Made by a program: the position numbers and the translations under genes
Source of the DNA: an uncultured Erythrobacter sp.
Lineage (GTDB): Bacteria > Pseudomonadota > Alphaproteobacteria > Sphingomonadales > Sphingomonadaceae
Reading direction: 5' to 3'
Length of the DNA stretch: 64,000 nt
NCBI GenBank assembly: GCA_947499095.1
Contig: CANMMR010000001.1
Coordinates: 1 to 64,000 of the forward strand
Notes under the pieces: generated by a model
Told to the model about the DNA's origin: nothing
Database searches by the model: none
What the model saw: the letters and a program-made list of their open reading frames with translations, nothing else
Shown: one piece after another, positions 26,877 to 36,759 of the stretch
How the letters are laid out: every line of letters starts with the position of its first letter
How positions within the stretch are numbered: position 1 is the first letter of the stretch

Positions 26877-28294
26877 CAGCTATGCCCCATTACGGCTTTC
26901 ACTTCGAGGAAGTCGTGAAAGCCCCACTCGCCCCATTCGCGGCCGTTGCCCGACTTCTTGTAGCCTCCGAAGGCCGCATTCATGTCGTAGCCGCCGTTGA
27001 TCGCGACCCGGCCGGCGCGGATGCGCTTGGCGAGGTTGCGGGCCTGCTCGATGTCCTCGCCGGTAATTGAACTGGCAAGACCGTATTCGGTATCGTTGGC
27101 GATGCGGATCGCATCGTCGTAATCCTCGTAGCCGATGATGGTCAGGACCGGTCCGAAGATTTCCTCGCGCGCGATGGTCATGTCGTTGTCGACATCGGCG
27201 AAGACGGTCGGCTTGACGTAGTAGCCGGTCTCCAAACCCTCGGGCTTGCCGGGGCCGCCTGCGACCAGCGTGGCGCCTTCCTCGATGCCTTTCTCGATCA
27301 GGCCCTGGATCTTGTCCCACTGCGTGCGACTGACCACCGGGCCGATGGCGGCATTGCCTTTCGGATCGCCGGGGATCACGCCCTCGGCGGCTTGCTTGGC
27401 GGCCGCCTTCGCCTCCTCCATGCGCGAATGCGGCACCAGCATGCGGCTGGGCGCGGTGCAGGTCTGGCCCGAATTGCCCATCATGCCGACGGTGCCCTTG
27501 GCGACAGACTTGGCGAAAGCGCTGTCGTCGAGCACGATATTGGGGCTCTTGCCGCCCAATTCCTGCGCCACGCGCTTGACCGTGTCGGCGGCGTTCTTGG
27601 CGATCAGCACGCCCGCACGGGTCGATCCAGTGAAGCTGACCATGTCGATGTCGGGATGACCGCTGATCGCCTCGCCTACGCCCGGCCCGTCGCCATTCAC
27701 GAGGTTGAACACGCCCGCCGGAACGCCGGCCGCATCCATGATCTCGGCAAAGATATAGGCGTTGAAGGGCGCGATCTCGCTGGGCTTCAGCACCATCGTA
27801 TTGCCGGTCGCCAGCGCAGGGAAAACCTTGCAGGCGATCTGGTTCAGCGGCCAGTTCCACGGCGTGATCATGCCGACCACGCCGACCGGCTCCCACACGT
27901 GCAGCGTCGGGCCGTCCTGCCGCTCGAACGAAAACCCTTCGAGCACTTCGATGGCCTTGGCGCAGTGGCCGGCGAGCAGGCCGACATGCGGGCCATTGGC
28001 GAGGCTCATCGGCGCGCCCATTTCGTCGCTGACGGCCGTGGCAAGCTCTTCCTTGCGGTTTTCGATCTCGGCCTGGATCGCGCGCAGCAGCGTGAGCCGC
28101 TCTTCCTTGCTAGTATGAGAAAAGGTCTCGAATGCGCGACGCGCCGCGGCGACGGCCCTGTCGACATCGGCCTTGGTGCCGAAGCTGATGTGGCCGATCG
28201 TTTCCTCGGTCGCCGGGTTCTCGACCGGCTGGGTGTTTTCGGTGACCGGATCGACCCACTGGCCGTCGATGTAGAACTTGGTGCAGTCGCGCAT
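26876..28294 (-). CDS. NAD-dependent aldehyde dehydrogenase
   Basis: 472 residues. The cofactor region is seen at [10 protein letters not shown] (near 140) and FTGSTRAG (near 225), the catalytic Glu in ELGGKSPN (near 250) and the catalytic Cys in [12 protein letters not shown] (near 284). The C-terminal EEIFGPVL and YGLASSI are standard. Oxidises an aliphatic or aromatic aldehyde to the acid. Between the CoA-transferase/racemase and MaoC genes, so probably part of a degradative acyl-CoA pathway. Confidence 0.93.
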   Translation of the reverse strand: MRDCTKFYIDGQWVDPVTENTQPVENPATEETIGHISFGTKADVDRAVAAARRAFETFSHTSKEERLTLLRAIQAEIENRKEELATAVSDEMGAPMSLANGPHVGLLAGHCAKAIEVLEGFSFERQDGPTLHVWEPVGVVGMITPWNWPLNQIACKVFPALATGNTMVLKPSEIAPFNAYIFAEIMDAAGVPAGVFNLVNGDGPGVGEAISGHPDIDMVSFTGSTRAGVLIAKNAADTVKRVAQELGGKSPNIVLDDSAFAKSVAKGTVGMMGNSGQTCTAPSRMLVPHSRMEEAKAAAKQAAEGVIPGDPKGNAAIGPVVSRTQWDKIQGLIEKGIEEGATLVAGGPGKPEGLETGYYVKPTVFADVDNDMTIAREEIFGPVLTIIGYEDYDDAIRIANDTEYGLASSITGEDIEQARNLAKRIRAGRVAINGGYDMNAAFGGYKKSGNGREWGEWGFHDFLEVKAVMGHS

Positions 28295-28321
28295 GGGGTA
28301 TCTCCTCTATGCGCCCAGCCA

Positions 28322-29410
28322 CTAGCCCCCTTCGCGCCAGCGCGCCACCACCTCTTCGCCGTCCTCAGCCGCGTCGCGAATGGTGTTCGGCGTCCGGTCG
28401 AAACGCGGCGCGGGCGCGGTGTGCCAGCGGCCGCCGTGTTCGACATAGGCTTCGCGCGCCCTCATGTGCGGATGCTCGCGCGCCTCGTCCATCGGCACGA
28501 CCGGGGCGAAGCAGGCATCGGTTCCCTCCAGCAGCTCGACCCATTCGGCCTGCGTCTTCGTCTTGAACATCGCGGCAAGGTCGTCAGCGTAGTCGTCCCA
28601 ATTCGCCGGGTTCATCTGCCCTTCGCGCAGCTTCTCCGGCGCATCGGCGCGCTGGAGTAGCTCCCCATAGAATTGCGGTTCGATCGCGCCGACGCTGATC
28701 TCCTTGCCATCCGCACATTCGTAGCAGCGATAGAAATGCGCCGCGCCGCCGAGCAGGCCGGTGCCGCGTTCGGTCGTGCGAATGGAACTGGGAGGCTGGC
28801 CGAAGAAGAAGCTCATCAGGCTGGTCACGCCATCGACGATGGCCGCATCGACCACCTGCCCCTTCCCGCTGCGCTCGCGTTCGTAGAGCGCGGCGAGAAT
28901 TCCGAGCGCGCAGTACATCGAGCCGCCACCGAAATCGCCGACAAGATTTTGGGGCGGAATGGGAAGTTCGCCCTTCTTGCCGATCGCGTCGAGCGCGCCG
29001 GTGATGGCGATATAGTTGAGATCGTGCCCAGCGGCCTGTGCCAACGGCCCTTCCTGCCCCCAGCCGGTCATGCGGCCATAGACGAGGCGCGGATTGGCTT
29101 CCAGCAGCTCGTCGGGACCCAAGCCGAGACGCTCCATCACGCCCGGGCGAAATCCCTCGATCAGCACGTCGGCCTTGGCCAGCGCATCGCGGCAGAATTG
29201 CTTGCCCTCATCGCTTTTCAGATCGACGGCGACACGGTGCCTCGCGCGTTCGACCACTGGGTTCATCGGCTGGTAGCCCTGCCGCTCGATCCGCACGACC
29301 TCGGCTCCCATGTCCGCGAGCAGCATGGCGACATGCGGGCCCGGCCCGATCCCCTGGAATTCGACGACCTTGAGGCCGGTGAGCGGGCCTTGGCTGGCGG
29401 TATCGGTCAT
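28322..29410 (-). CDS. CaiB/BaiF CoA-transferase family protein, alpha-methylacyl-CoA racemase type
   Basis: 362 residues from ATG 29410. N-terminal GLKVVEFQGIGPGPHVAMLL and EVVRIERQG bind the CoA; GHDLNYIAITGALDAIG near residue 150 carries the His and Asp pair that performs proton exchange in alpha-methylacyl-CoA racemases, while VEGFRPG-type text (LIEGFRPGVMERLG) is common to the superfamily. Racemase is favoured over CoA-transferase because of the GHDxNY motif. Likely works with the downstream dehydrogenase and MaoC protein in branched acyl-CoA degradation. Confidence 0.88.
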   Translation of the reverse strand: MTDTASQGPLTGLKVVEFQGIGPGPHVAMLLADMGAEVVRIERQGYQPMNPVVERARHRVAVDLKSDEGKQFCRDALAKADVLIEGFRPGVMERLGLGPDELLEANPRLVYGRMTGWGQEGPLAQAAGHDLNYIAITGALDAIGKKGELPIPPQNLVGDFGGGSMYCALGILAALYERERSGKGQVVDAAIVDGVTSLMSFFFGQPPSSIRTTERGTGLLGGAAHFYRCYECADGKEISVGAIEPQFYGELLQRADAPEKLREGQMNPANWDDYADDLAAMFKTKTQAEWVELLEGTDACFAPVVPMDEAREHPHMRAREAYVEHGGRWHTAPAPRFDRTPNTIRDAAEDGEEVVARWREGG

Positions 29411-29528
29411 ATGCGTATTTCTCCTCTCGCGTTGCTGCCTGCATGCCAAGCTGTGCGATGGGTTGCAATTACGAACGCGATTGCGCAGACCGTAAAACCG
29501 AAACGAACGAGACGAGAGAGGCCGAGCA

Positions 29529-30314
29529 ATGAGCGATTACCAGACGATCAAAACCGAAAAGACCGGCAATGTCCTCAAGGTCACGCTCAACCGTCCCGAT
29601 CGCCTCAACGCCTGCCCGCCCGAGATGGCGGACGAGATTTTCGACGCGGTCCGCAATCTGGACGATGCCCGCGCCGTCCTGCTGGCCGGCGAAGGTCGCG
29701 CTTTCTGTTCGGGTGCCGACCTCTCTGCGCGCGGCGAACGCTCGGTCACCGGCGGCGAAGGCGCGTTCCGCTCGCTGACCCAGCATTACAACCCGATGGT
29801 CCAGACGCTCGCCAGCCTGCCGGTGCCGGTGGTCTCGGCCGTGCAAGGCCCTGCCGCCGGTGTCGGCTGCTCGATCGCGCTGGCGGCCGATTTCGTGATT
29901 GCCAGCAAAAGCGGATATTTCCTGCAAGCCTTCGTCAATATCGGCTTGGTCCCGGATGGCGGATCGAGCTGGATGCTCCCCCGCCTCGTCGGCACGGCGC
30001 AGGCGACGCGGATGATGATGTTGGGCGAGAAAATTCACGGCGAAGAGGCCGAGCGCATCGGCCTGATCTACAAATGCGTCGAGGACGATGCACTGATGGA
30101 CGAGGCGAATGCGCTGGTCGAAAGGCTTGCGAATGGCCCGACCGTGGCGCTCGGCCTGATGAAGCAGACTCTGCGCGACGGCCTGCAATCCGACTTCGGC
30201 AGCACGCTGCGCGCCGAAGCCGAAACGCAGAGGATTGCCGGCGGCACCAAGGACGCGATGGAAGGCGGCATGGCCTTCCTGCAGAAGCGCAAGGCCGAAT
30301 TCACCGGGAGCTGA
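29529..30314 (+). CDS. Enoyl-CoA hydratase/isomerase family protein
   Basis: 261 residues, crotonase fold. Oxyanion-hole segments are AFCSGADLSARG (near residue 62) and GPAAGVGCSIALAADF (near 108). The catalytic helix reads FVNIGLVPDGGSSWMLPRLVG near 140, the pattern of PaaG-type isomerase/hydratases with an Asp after VP. Divergent from the racemase gene with a 118-base gap that should hold both promoters; GAGAGAGG precedes the ATG. Confidence 0.92.
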   Translation: MSDYQTIKTEKTGNVLKVTLNRPDRLNACPPEMADEIFDAVRNLDDARAVLLAGEGRAFCSGADLSARGERSVTGGEGAFRSLTQHYNPMVQTLASLPVPVVSAVQGPAAGVGCSIALAADFVIASKSGYFLQAFVNIGLVPDGGSSWMLPRLVGTAQATRMMMLGEKIHGEEAERIGLIYKCVEDDALMDEANALVERLANGPTVALGLMKQTLRDGLQSDFGSTLRAEAETQRIAGGTKDAMEGGMAFLQKRKAEFTGS

Positions 30315-30321
30315 GTTGCGT

Positions 30322-31002
30322 TCAGTTCAGCGCGTTGATCGCTTCGCGCACGCGGACTTCGATCTCGTCTCGCGGGAGACCCGGCGGGATCGGCTCGCCG
30401 AAGCGATAGGTGATCCGCCCGGGCTTTTTGAGGCCGCGGTGATAGACCGGCCCGCTGTCGACCGCCACCGGCACGACCGGCAGGCCGAGCATCTTGTACA
30501 GCCCGGCGAAACCCGACTGGAGCGGTCTCGCTTCGCCATGCGGCACGCGGGTGCCTTCGGGAAAGATGACTAGCGGCCGCCCGTCCGCCACCAGCGCCTT
30601 GGCCGAACGGATCATCTGCATCAGCGCCCGCGCGCCGGCATTGCGCTGCACGGGGACCAGTCCAAACGCAGCGGCTGCGCGGCCCCATAGAGGTATTCGG
30701 AACAGCTCTTCCTTGGCGAATACGCTGGGGGTGTCGAACAGCGCAGGCGCATCGATCGCTTCGAAGAAGCTTTCGTGCTTGATCGCATACAGCACCGGCT
30801 CGTCCAGCGGGCCGCTCCCTTCGATCACGATCTCGCAACCGAGCAGGTGCGTCAGGCACCAGCGCTGCCAGTTCGACCACATGCGCACGAAATAGCGAAA
30901 CCGCTCGACGCTGAAAGGTAGAGCGATCAGCGACGCCGAAGTGATCAGCAGTGAGCCGAAATAGAAGGCCGGATAAAAAGCGAAATTGCGCAAGTATCGC
31001 AT
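30322..31002 (-). CDS. 1-acyl-glycerol-3-phosphate acyltransferase (PlsC-like)
   Basis: 226 residues from ATG 31002 (MRYLRNFAFYPAFY). An N-terminal membrane helix (YFGSLLITSASLIALPF) is followed by acyltransferase block I, IKHESFFEAIDAP (His near residue 73; the usual H-x4-D has Glu at the acidic position), block III VIFPEGTRVPHG and block IV LPVVPVAVDSG. Makes phosphatidic acid in the inner membrane. 7 bases downstream of the YdcF-like gene, last in the ftsE-ftsX operon. Confidence 0.88.
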   Translation of the reverse strand: MRYLRNFAFYPAFYFGSLLITSASLIALPFSVERFRYFVRMWSNWQRWCLTHLLGCEIVIEGSGPLDEPVLYAIKHESFFEAIDAPALFDTPSVFAKEELFRIPLWGRAAAAFGLVPVQRNAGARALMQMIRSAKALVADGRPLVIFPEGTRVPHGEARPLQSGFAGLYKMLGLPVVPVAVDSGPVYHRGLKKPGRITYRFGEPIPPGLPRDEIEVRVREAINALN

Positions 31003-31009
31003 GGCAGCG

Positions 31010-31540
31010 TCAGACGGGTAGCCCTTGGGAGACCGCCGCCGCAATCAGCTTGTTATATTCGAGGAACAGCGTCGCAAGCTCGGGCGACGAGACCACCGCA
31101 TCCTTTTCGATCACCGTGCCCTCCGGCAGCGCTCCGCTGAATTCATTGGCCGCGCGTGCCATGTGCCAATCGGTCGTAACCAGGCGAACGGAGGAAAAGT
31201 CATGCTCCTTCAGCCATTCCGCCGCTTCCCCCGCATTGCTGCGTGTATCGACCGCAAGGCGGCCCAGCGTCACGCAGCAATCCATGGTTCCCGACGATAC
31301 GTCGAATTCGGCGGCGAACTCTTCGGTTGTCACCTCGGGATCGACGCCGGACACGAACAGTTCCTTGGCCAGACCCCGATCGACGATATCGAGACCGCGC
31401 GCGATCCGCCCGGGACCGCCGGTCGGTACGATGACCGCATCGGTCGGCTCACCGGCGAGCGGCTTGGGCAGCGTCATCGCGAAGCCGAGGAAACCGAAGG
31501 CATAGACAAGCAATATGGCAGCGACGAAACGCAGGATCAC
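31010..31540 (-). CDS. YdcF/ElyC-family protein (DUF218)
   Basis: 176 residues. A membrane helix at the N-terminus (FVAAILLVYAFGFLGFAM), then AVIVPTGGPGRIARGLDIV and LFVSGVDPEV, with the DUF218 middle block DTRSNAGEAAEWLKEH and VTTDWHMARAANEF. Family members such as ElyC and SanA affect cell envelope integrity. The start overlaps the ftsX stop (4 bases), consistent with coupled expression. Confidence 0.85.
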   Translation of the reverse strand: MILRFVAAILLVYAFGFLGFAMTLPKPLAGEPTDAVIVPTGGPGRIARGLDIVDRGLAKELFVSGVDPEVTTEEFAAEFDVSSGTMDCCVTLGRLAVDTRSNAGEAAEWLKEHDFSSVRLVTTDWHMARAANEFSGALPEGTVIEKDAVVSSPELATLFLEYNKLIAAAVSQGLPV

Positions 31541-32469
31541 AGCATTTTCCTGAGGGACGAGAGGACGGTCATGCGCGCCGTGTAAACGGCAATCGCGATG
31601 GCGAAAAGCGGAACCAGAGCAAGCAGCATCCAGTCGAGCCTCTCGAGCCCGCCACCCGCGACGAGACCGGAATCAAGTACCGCGAACTGCGCTCCCATCA
31701 GCAGCACGGCCGCAAATCCGGCCAACAGGCCAAGCAGCCCGCCGACCAGCGCATCCAGCAGGATCGAGCGCTGGAAGATGCGCGCGATCTGGTCGTCGTT
31801 TCCGCCGAGCAGATGGACGATCTCGATCGTGTCGCGATTGGAACCGAGCGCGTTGCGCGCTGCCAGCCAGACGGCAGCTGCGCCGGTGAAGGCAAGCAGG
31901 GCGATAAGGCCGAATGCCATCCAGCGCAGCGTGGAAAGGGCGGCGAGCACTGGCGCAAGCCAGTCCGACTGGGCATCGATCCGCGCGTCGGGTGCGGCTT
32001 CTGCCAACCGATCGGCGAGCCGGGCCAGTTCCGTTTCGCTCGAACCGTCGCGCAAACGCAACTCGATCAAAGCCGGGATCGGGAGGGCATCGTCCTCAGC
32101 CCCGGCACCAAGCCACGGTTCGAGCAGCGCCTCGACCTCCTCGTCCGGCAGCACGGCAACGCTCACGACGGCCGGATCTGAAGCAAGGATAACGCTCGCA
32201 GCCTCCGCTTGCGCGCTGCGCGTGCGGGGATCGGGGTCGACGATTTGCACTGTCGCGCTGCCGGCGAGATCTCCGCTCGCCCGCGCGACGAGGTTCGACA
32301 GGGCCAGCCCGCCCGCCGTCGCGAGGACCGTGATGGCGACCATGATCGCGATGACCCAAGGCATCGGCCCACCCAACCGGGCGCGCGGCAGAAGATGCGC
32401 CGCCCGCTTCCCACGGAAAGGTGAGAGTCCGCGCTCGACTGCGCGCGTGACGACGGGAGGCCGCTTCAT
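31537..32469 (-). CDS. ftsX: Cell-division protein FtsX
   Basis: 310 residues, membrane subunit of the FtsEX complex that controls septal peptidoglycan hydrolases. First helix WVIAIMVAITVLATAGGLAL after a basic N-terminus, then an extracellular loop domain of about 115 residues, then three helices typical of MacB/FtsX permeases (MAFGLIALLAFTGAAAVWL, ALVGGLLGLLAGFAAVLL, LLALVPLFAIAIAVYT). The sequence is more divergent than FtsE, as usual. ATG overlaps the ftsE stop by 4 bases. Confidence 0.9.
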   Translation of the reverse strand: MKRPPVVTRAVERGLSPFRGKRAAHLLPRARLGGPMPWVIAIMVAITVLATAGGLALSNLVARASGDLAGSATVQIVDPDPRTRSAQAEAASVILASDPAVVSVAVLPDEEVEALLEPWLGAGAEDDALPIPALIELRLRDGSSETELARLADRLAEAAPDARIDAQSDWLAPVLAALSTLRWMAFGLIALLAFTGAAAVWLAARNALGSNRDTIEIVHLLGGNDDQIARIFQRSILLDALVGGLLGLLAGFAAVLLMGAQFAVLDSGLVAGGGLERLDWMLLALVPLFAIAIAVYTARMTVLSSLRKML

Positions 32470-33191
32470 CGCCCGGCCTCGACCCGTCGGGGCGGATAGC
32501 GCAAGGCACCGGTCGGGTCGGCGAGCGTGCACCTGTCGAGCCGCATGATGAGCGAATCCGGGACCTTGCGGATGAGGTGGACGTCGTGCGTTGCGACCAC
32601 CACAGTCGTGCCCAGGCGATTGAGCGCTTCGAAGAGGCGAATGAGCTTCAATGCCATTTCCGGATCGACATTGCCGGTCGGTTCGTCGGCCACCAGCATG
32701 TCGGGGCGACCGATGACGGCGCGGGCAATCGCCACACGCTGCTGCTCGCCGCCCGACAGCGTCGCAGGGCGCGCTTCGGCGCGGTGGCCCAGCCCGACCC
32801 ACTCGAGCATATCGGTTACCGGCCCCTGCAGATCGGCTTCGCGCACGCCCGACACGCGCAGCGGCAGCGCGATATTGTCGAAAGCGCTCAAGTGATCGAC
32901 CAGCCGGAAATCCTGGAATACCACCCCCATTCGCCTGCGATAGGCGGGCAGCCGCTCGCGCGGCAGGGTGATCACGTCGGTACCGAACATGCGGATCGCC
33001 CCGCGCGACGGGCGCTGCGCTAGATAGAGCAGCTTGAGCAGCGAGGTCTTGCCCGCCCCGCTCGCCCCGGTGAGGAAGTAGAACCGCCCCGGAAACAGGG
33101 TGAAGGAAATGTTCGAGAGGATCTCGCGATCGGTGCCGTAGCGCAGGCCGACATTGTCGAACTGCACGATCTCGCTTTCGGGCACGCTCAC
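32466..33191 (-). CDS. ftsE: Cell-division ATP-binding protein FtsE
   Basis: ABC ATPase partner of FtsX. Walker A GASGAGKTSLLKLLY (near residue 42), Q-loop VFQDFRLVDHLSAFDNIALPL, signature LSGGEQQRVAIARA, Walker B MLVADEPTGNVD and H-loop VVVATHD. No ATG begins the frame; GTG at 33191 or 33185 gives the normal length of about 240 residues. A longer frame to 33782 is not similar to FtsE. First gene of ftsE-ftsX-ydcF-plsC, divergent from the zinc-ribbon protein. Confidence 0.92.
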   Translation of the reverse strand: MSVPESEIVQFDNVGLRYGTDREILSNISFTLFPGRFYFLTGASGAGKTSLLKLLYLAQRPSRGAIRMFGTDVITLPRERLPAYRRRMGVVFQDFRLVDHLSAFDNIALPLRVSGVREADLQGPVTDMLEWVGLGHRAEARPATLSGGEQQRVAIARAVIGRPDMLVADEPTGNVDPEMALKLIRLFEALNRLGTTVVVATHDVHLIRKVPDSLIMRLDRCTLADPTGALRYPPRRVEAGR

Positions 33192-33347
33192 GCGGGTTCG
33201 GCCCGGATCGAGGGAGGTTTGATGGCACCGTTCATGGTCGCCAAGGCCTATAACCGCGCATCGATGTGGAAAAAAGCCGCCCTGCGGGGTTGCGAACAGG
33301 CCTCTCGCTTGTCGTGATTCGCCTGCCGCCCTAAGCAGGCATTCACC

Positions 33348-34229
33348 ATGATCATCGCCTGTCCCGCCTGTTCGACCCGGTATGTGGTGCCCGATAGCGC
33401 CATCGGGATCGAAGGCCGGACGGTGCGCTGCGCGAAATGCAAGCACAGCTGGTACCAGGACGGACCCGATGCAGAGCAGATCGCAGCGGCCGCCGCGGTG
33501 CCTGCGCCGCCCCCCCCTGCTGCCGCAACGCCAACTTCGGCTCCGGCTCCGAAACCGGCCCCCGAACCCGCGCCTGTCCCGAAGCCGGCCACCACGAATG
33601 CGGACGCACCAGCCACCGCCGCCTCGGACGTCAGCTATGGCGGTGCCGACCCTGCTGCAGAGGAACAGCGCGACGGGCCGGATTTCGACGAGGCGGAACC
33701 ACCCTATGGCGAGGTGCAAGACGATTTGCCGCCCGCGCCCGAACCCGAAGATACGGACGACAGCGCGTCCAGCTTCGACCATGCCCCGCCGTTTCGCCCG
33801 CGCCGCAACTTCTCCAAGATGTGGACGATCGCCGCGGCGGTCTTCGCTTTGCTGGCGGTAGGCACGATCCTCACGGTGAATTACGTCGGCCTGCCAGACT
33901 GGGTGCCGGTCTCGAAGCCGCTGTTCGGCCAGGCGCAGCCTGATCTCGAACTGTCCTTTCCGGTCGAGGAGCAGGAACGGCGCACGCTGCCCAATGGCAC
34001 GGAATTCTTCGGTGCGAAGATCGTGGTGAGCAATACGGCGCGCGAAAGCCGCAATGTCCCGCCGATCCTGATCGTGCTGCTCGACCAGCGGGAGCGGCAG
34101 GTTTACAGCTGGGTCGTCAATCCGCCGCAGCCGACGCTGGCTCCGGGCGAGGAAATGACCATCAACGAAGCCGTCACCGACGTGCCGAAATCGGCTGTCT
34201 TCGCTGATATCGGCTGGGCCCCGCGATAA
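33348..34229 (+). CDS. MJ0042-type zinc-ribbon membrane protein with DUF3426-like domain
   Basis: 293 residues. N-terminal zinc ribbon [16 protein letters not shown]...[10 protein letters not shown], the MJ0042/zinc_ribbon_4 motif. A disordered Pro/Ala-rich linker (residues 45-145) leads to one transmembrane helix ([19 protein letters not shown]), then a periplasmic beta domain ending [20 protein letters not shown], as in DUF3426 proteins. Commonly next to ftsEX in sphingomonads; role unknown. Last chromosomal gene before the tRNA. Confidence 0.85.
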   Translation: MIIACPACSTRYVVPDSAIGIEGRTVRCAKCKHSWYQDGPDAEQIAAAAAVPAPPPPAAATPTSAPAPKPAPEPAPVPKPATTNADAPATAASDVSYGGADPAAEEQRDGPDFDEAEPPYGEVQDDLPPAPEPEDTDDSASSFDHAPPFRPRRNFSKMWTIAAAVFALLAVGTILTVNYVGLPDWVPVSKPLFGQAQPDLELSFPVEEQERRTLPNGTEFFGAKIVVSNTARESRNVPPILIVLLDQRERQVYSWVVNPPQPTLAPGEEMTINEAVTDVPKSAVFADIGWAPR

Positions 34230-34341
34230 GCGGGCTGCGCCGCCTTACAAAGGTGCTTGCGAGCGCGTGGCGGCGCTGCTAGTGGCGCGCTCCTACCGGC
34301 GGGACGGCGTGCGATTCACGCGCTCCCGATGCAGACTGTGT

Positions 34342-34429
34342 GCGGTCGTGGCGGAACTGGTAGACGCGCAACGTTGAGGTCGTTGTGGGTGAATAACCCG
34401 TGGAAGTTCGAGTCTTCTCGACCGCACCA
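34342..34429 (+). tRNA. tRNA-Leu (anticodon GAG)
   Basis: Acceptor GCGGTCG pairs with CGACCGC; the anticodon stem CAACG/CGTTG encloses loop TTGAGGT with anticodon GAG; a long class II variable arm GGGT-GAATA-ACCC; T-loop TTCGAGT; A discriminator and encoded CCA at 34427-34429. Reads CUC/CUU leucine codons. Everything to its right looks acquired, so its 3' end is the probable island boundary. Confidence 0.95.
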
Positions 34430-34619
34430 TTCAGTCCTTGGTTTCCCCTAAAGTTGGAGCAAGCCGCTGGGCGGTAGACCAAAGCCGCGCAGTTCTGCGG
34501 CCTTTGCACCGTTGTCGTGGAAGAAGTGCAGCCAGAGACTGGTCCAATTCTCACTCCAGACAATGAAAAGCCGGCGCCCGTCTCAGGCACCGAAATTCTG
34601 ACTGCAATTGGAATGGGGT

Positions 34620-36302
34620 TTAGATGAACCCGAGCGCCTCGTGTTGCTCGGACCAGGCGAGCGGCAGCTCGATCCTGGCCAAGCGATTCGCTGTCAGGGC
34701 CCCCGGCTGCCGGCCTTCGAAGATGGCCGTCACGATATCCGGTGCAAGGCAGGAGAGGCGCACGAGCTTGCCGAGACGTGTGCGGCACTTGCCCTGTTCC
34801 TTGGCGATGGCGGCGATGGATTTGCCCGGGTGCTCCACCACCAGCTGTCGTGCTTGGTGAGCCTCTGCGACTAGCGCGACCAGCTTGTCGTCCCTACATG
34901 GCGGAGAGGCTCGCGCAGATTCCTTGCCCGGGATGATCAGGCGAAGCTGGTGCCCGCGTCGGACCCGCACGGCCGGGATAGTGATCCGGAGCAGTTCGGC
35001 ATTTGGAGACACTGCTTCAAGTTCGAGTTCGCTTGCGAGACCCGCGCCATCGATCCGGATCTCGACGCGGTCCTCATGCAGGTCAATCCGTTCGATCATA
35101 TTGCCCAACGACTCCGCTTGATTATGTGGGCTGCCACTTCTTACTTGAGCGACAACAAGGTCTGCCTTAGCAAGGGAGCGAGCAATGTCTTCTGCCTGGG
35201 GCGCTGTGGCATCAACCAGTTCCAGCACGAAGCTTTCATTGCCGATCCGGCAGGCGACGTGCTGGCAGACAAGCGCCTCGAGGTCATGTGCACTGACACG
35301 CCATGCAGGTGAGCCATCAACCTCTTCCGGACGGGTGACATAGTAGCGGTAACGCCTGACCTTCCGCTGGGCATGGCTCGGGGTCATCGCTCGTCCTTCG
35401 CCATCAAAGACCTTGCCGATGAGCAGGCTGGGATGCTGGTGCTTCTTGCGGCGGGAAGACCCGCAGGCATTGTGCTGCAGGCGTGCCTGCACCTTGTCCC
35501 AGAGGTTCTCCTCGACAATTGCCTCGTGCTCGCCGCGATAGGCCTTGCCTTTGTGCATGATCATGCCGCGATAGATGCGGTTCGCGAGCAAATGGTAGAG
35601 CGTGCCGCGCCGGTAGACACAGCCACCGCGATGCGGGCCGCTGGTACGCTGCTGGATCTTGGTGCGGTAGCCCGTCCTCTCGAGGTCCTCGACCAGTGAT
35701 GGCACGGTCCCGAGTTCCAGGTAACGACGCATGATGTGTCGAACCTGCTCGGCTTCATTCTTATTCACTACCAACTTGCGTTCTCTGACCTCGTAGCCGA
35801 GCGGCACCGGGCCTCCCATCCAAAGGCCCTTCTTCTTCGAGGCCGCTATCTTGTCGCGGATACGCTCGCCGGTGACTTCGCGTTCGAACTGGGCAAAGGA
35901 TAGAAGCATATTGAGCGTGAGGCGCCCCATGCTGGTGGTGGTGTTGAAGCTCTGGGTGATGCTGACGAAGCTAGCACCTGCCTTGTCCATCACATCGACG
36001 ATCTTGGAGAAATCCGTCAGGCTGCGGGTCAATCGATCTATCTTGTAGAGCAGGACAATATCGACCTTGTTCGCCTCGATGTCGGCAAGCAGGCGCTTTA
36101 GGGCAGGGCGCTGCATGTTGCCGCCTGAAAACCCGCCATCGTCATAGCGTTCCTTCACCACGACCCAGCCCTCGTGCTGCTGGCTCAGGGCATAGGCAGC
36201 ACAGGCCTCGTACTGGGCATCGAGCGAGTTGAACTCCTGTTCGAGGCCATCCTCGGTCGACTTGCGGGTATAGACTGCGCAGCGCAGGACCTTGTCAGCC
36301 AT
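34620..36302 (-). CDS. Large serine recombinase (site-specific integrase)
   Basis: 560 residues. Resolvase catalytic domain with the nucleophile Ser in AVYTRKSTEDG (residue 15), RYDDGGFSGGNMQRPAL, and VLLYKIDRLTRSLTDF with the conserved Arg pair, then the long E-helix. The recombinase domain (IRDKIAASKKKGLWMGGPVPLGY; RIYRGMIMHKGKAYRGEHEAIV) follows, then a C-terminal part of about 200 residues. A zinc-ribbon with CxxC is not evident. Such enzymes integrate and excise islands or prophages. Ends about 190 bases from the tRNA. It overlaps the upstream DUF2924 gene by 8 bases. Confidence 0.93.
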   Translation of the reverse strand: MADKVLRCAVYTRKSTEDGLEQEFNSLDAQYEACAAYALSQQHEGWVVVKERYDDGGFSGGNMQRPALKRLLADIEANKVDIVLLYKIDRLTRSLTDFSKIVDVMDKAGASFVSITQSFNTTTSMGRLTLNMLLSFAQFEREVTGERIRDKIAASKKKGLWMGGPVPLGYEVRERKLVVNKNEAEQVRHIMRRYLELGTVPSLVEDLERTGYRTKIQQRTSGPHRGGCVYRRGTLYHLLANRIYRGMIMHKGKAYRGEHEAIVEENLWDKVQARLQHNACGSSRRKKHQHPSLLIGKVFDGEGRAMTPSHAQRKVRRYRYYVTRPEEVDGSPAWRVSAHDLEALVCQHVACRIGNESFVLELVDATAPQAEDIARSLAKADLVVAQVRSGSPHNQAESLGNMIERIDLHEDRVEIRIDGAGLASELELEAVSPNAELLRITIPAVRVRRGHQLRLIIPGKESARASPPCRDDKLVALVAEAHQARQLVVEHPGKSIAAIAKEQGKCRTRLGKLVRLSCLAPDIVTAIFEGRQPGALTANRLARIELPLAWSEQHEALGFI

Positions 36303-36759
36303 GGTTGGTTAACCCGAAGAAGCGCGGCCCGGACCAGTGCGCGCCTGTCACGTGGCGGGCGATCTCGCTCAGCGAGCGCCAGGTCCCTCCTGCATAAGCA
36401 AAGCCGTCCTCCATCACGTCGACGCTGACGGTCTGTCCGTTCCACTCTCGGATAAGCCGCGTACCGGGTGTCAGCTCGATCCGCGGTCGCGCCGGTGCAG
36501 CATCGGACCCATCGCTGGCCAGCCGCTCCAGTTCACGACGAACAATCGCCGGAAGGCCACCGAGCCTACGTTCCTGCAGGCGTTGGGCGAGCAAGGATCG
36601 TAGCACCGAGGCGGGCACGCTCGGTGGGTCGCCGTCACCCATTGCTTTCCAGCGCTCGCGCAGTTGCGCTGCCGACATCTCCGGCAACGCGGCGAGGTCC
36701 TTGTCGAGCTTGGTGTTGTGCTTTGCGCGCTTGTACTGTGGTTGGGGCAGGGTGGTCAT
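36295..36759 (-). CDS. DUF2924 domain protein
   Basis: 154 residues. The DUF2924 core is ERRLGGLPAIVRRELERLAS followed by LTPGTRLIREWNGQTVSVDV, GFAYAGGTWRSLSEIARHVTG and HWSGPRFFGL. This family is found almost always immediately upstream of large serine recombinases in alphaproteobacterial islands. Its C-terminal half looks like a small beta-rich DNA-associated fold. Probably a directionality or accessory factor; not proven. Coupled to the recombinase by an 8-base overlap. Confidence 0.9.
   Translation of the reverse strand: MTTLPQPQYKRAKHNTKLDKDLAALPEMSAAQLRERWKAMGDGDPPSVPASVLRSLLAQRLQERRLGGLPAIVRRELERLASDGSDAAPARPRIELTPGTRLIREWNGQTVSVDVMEDGFAYAGGTWRSLSEIARHVTGAHWSGPRFFGLTNHG

Noticed and set aside
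27392-28660. A long plus-strand frame opposite the aldehyde dehydrogenase and racemase
   Set aside because: Antisense to two well-identified genes, no ribosome site or motif; the same applies to the frame at 28673-30409.
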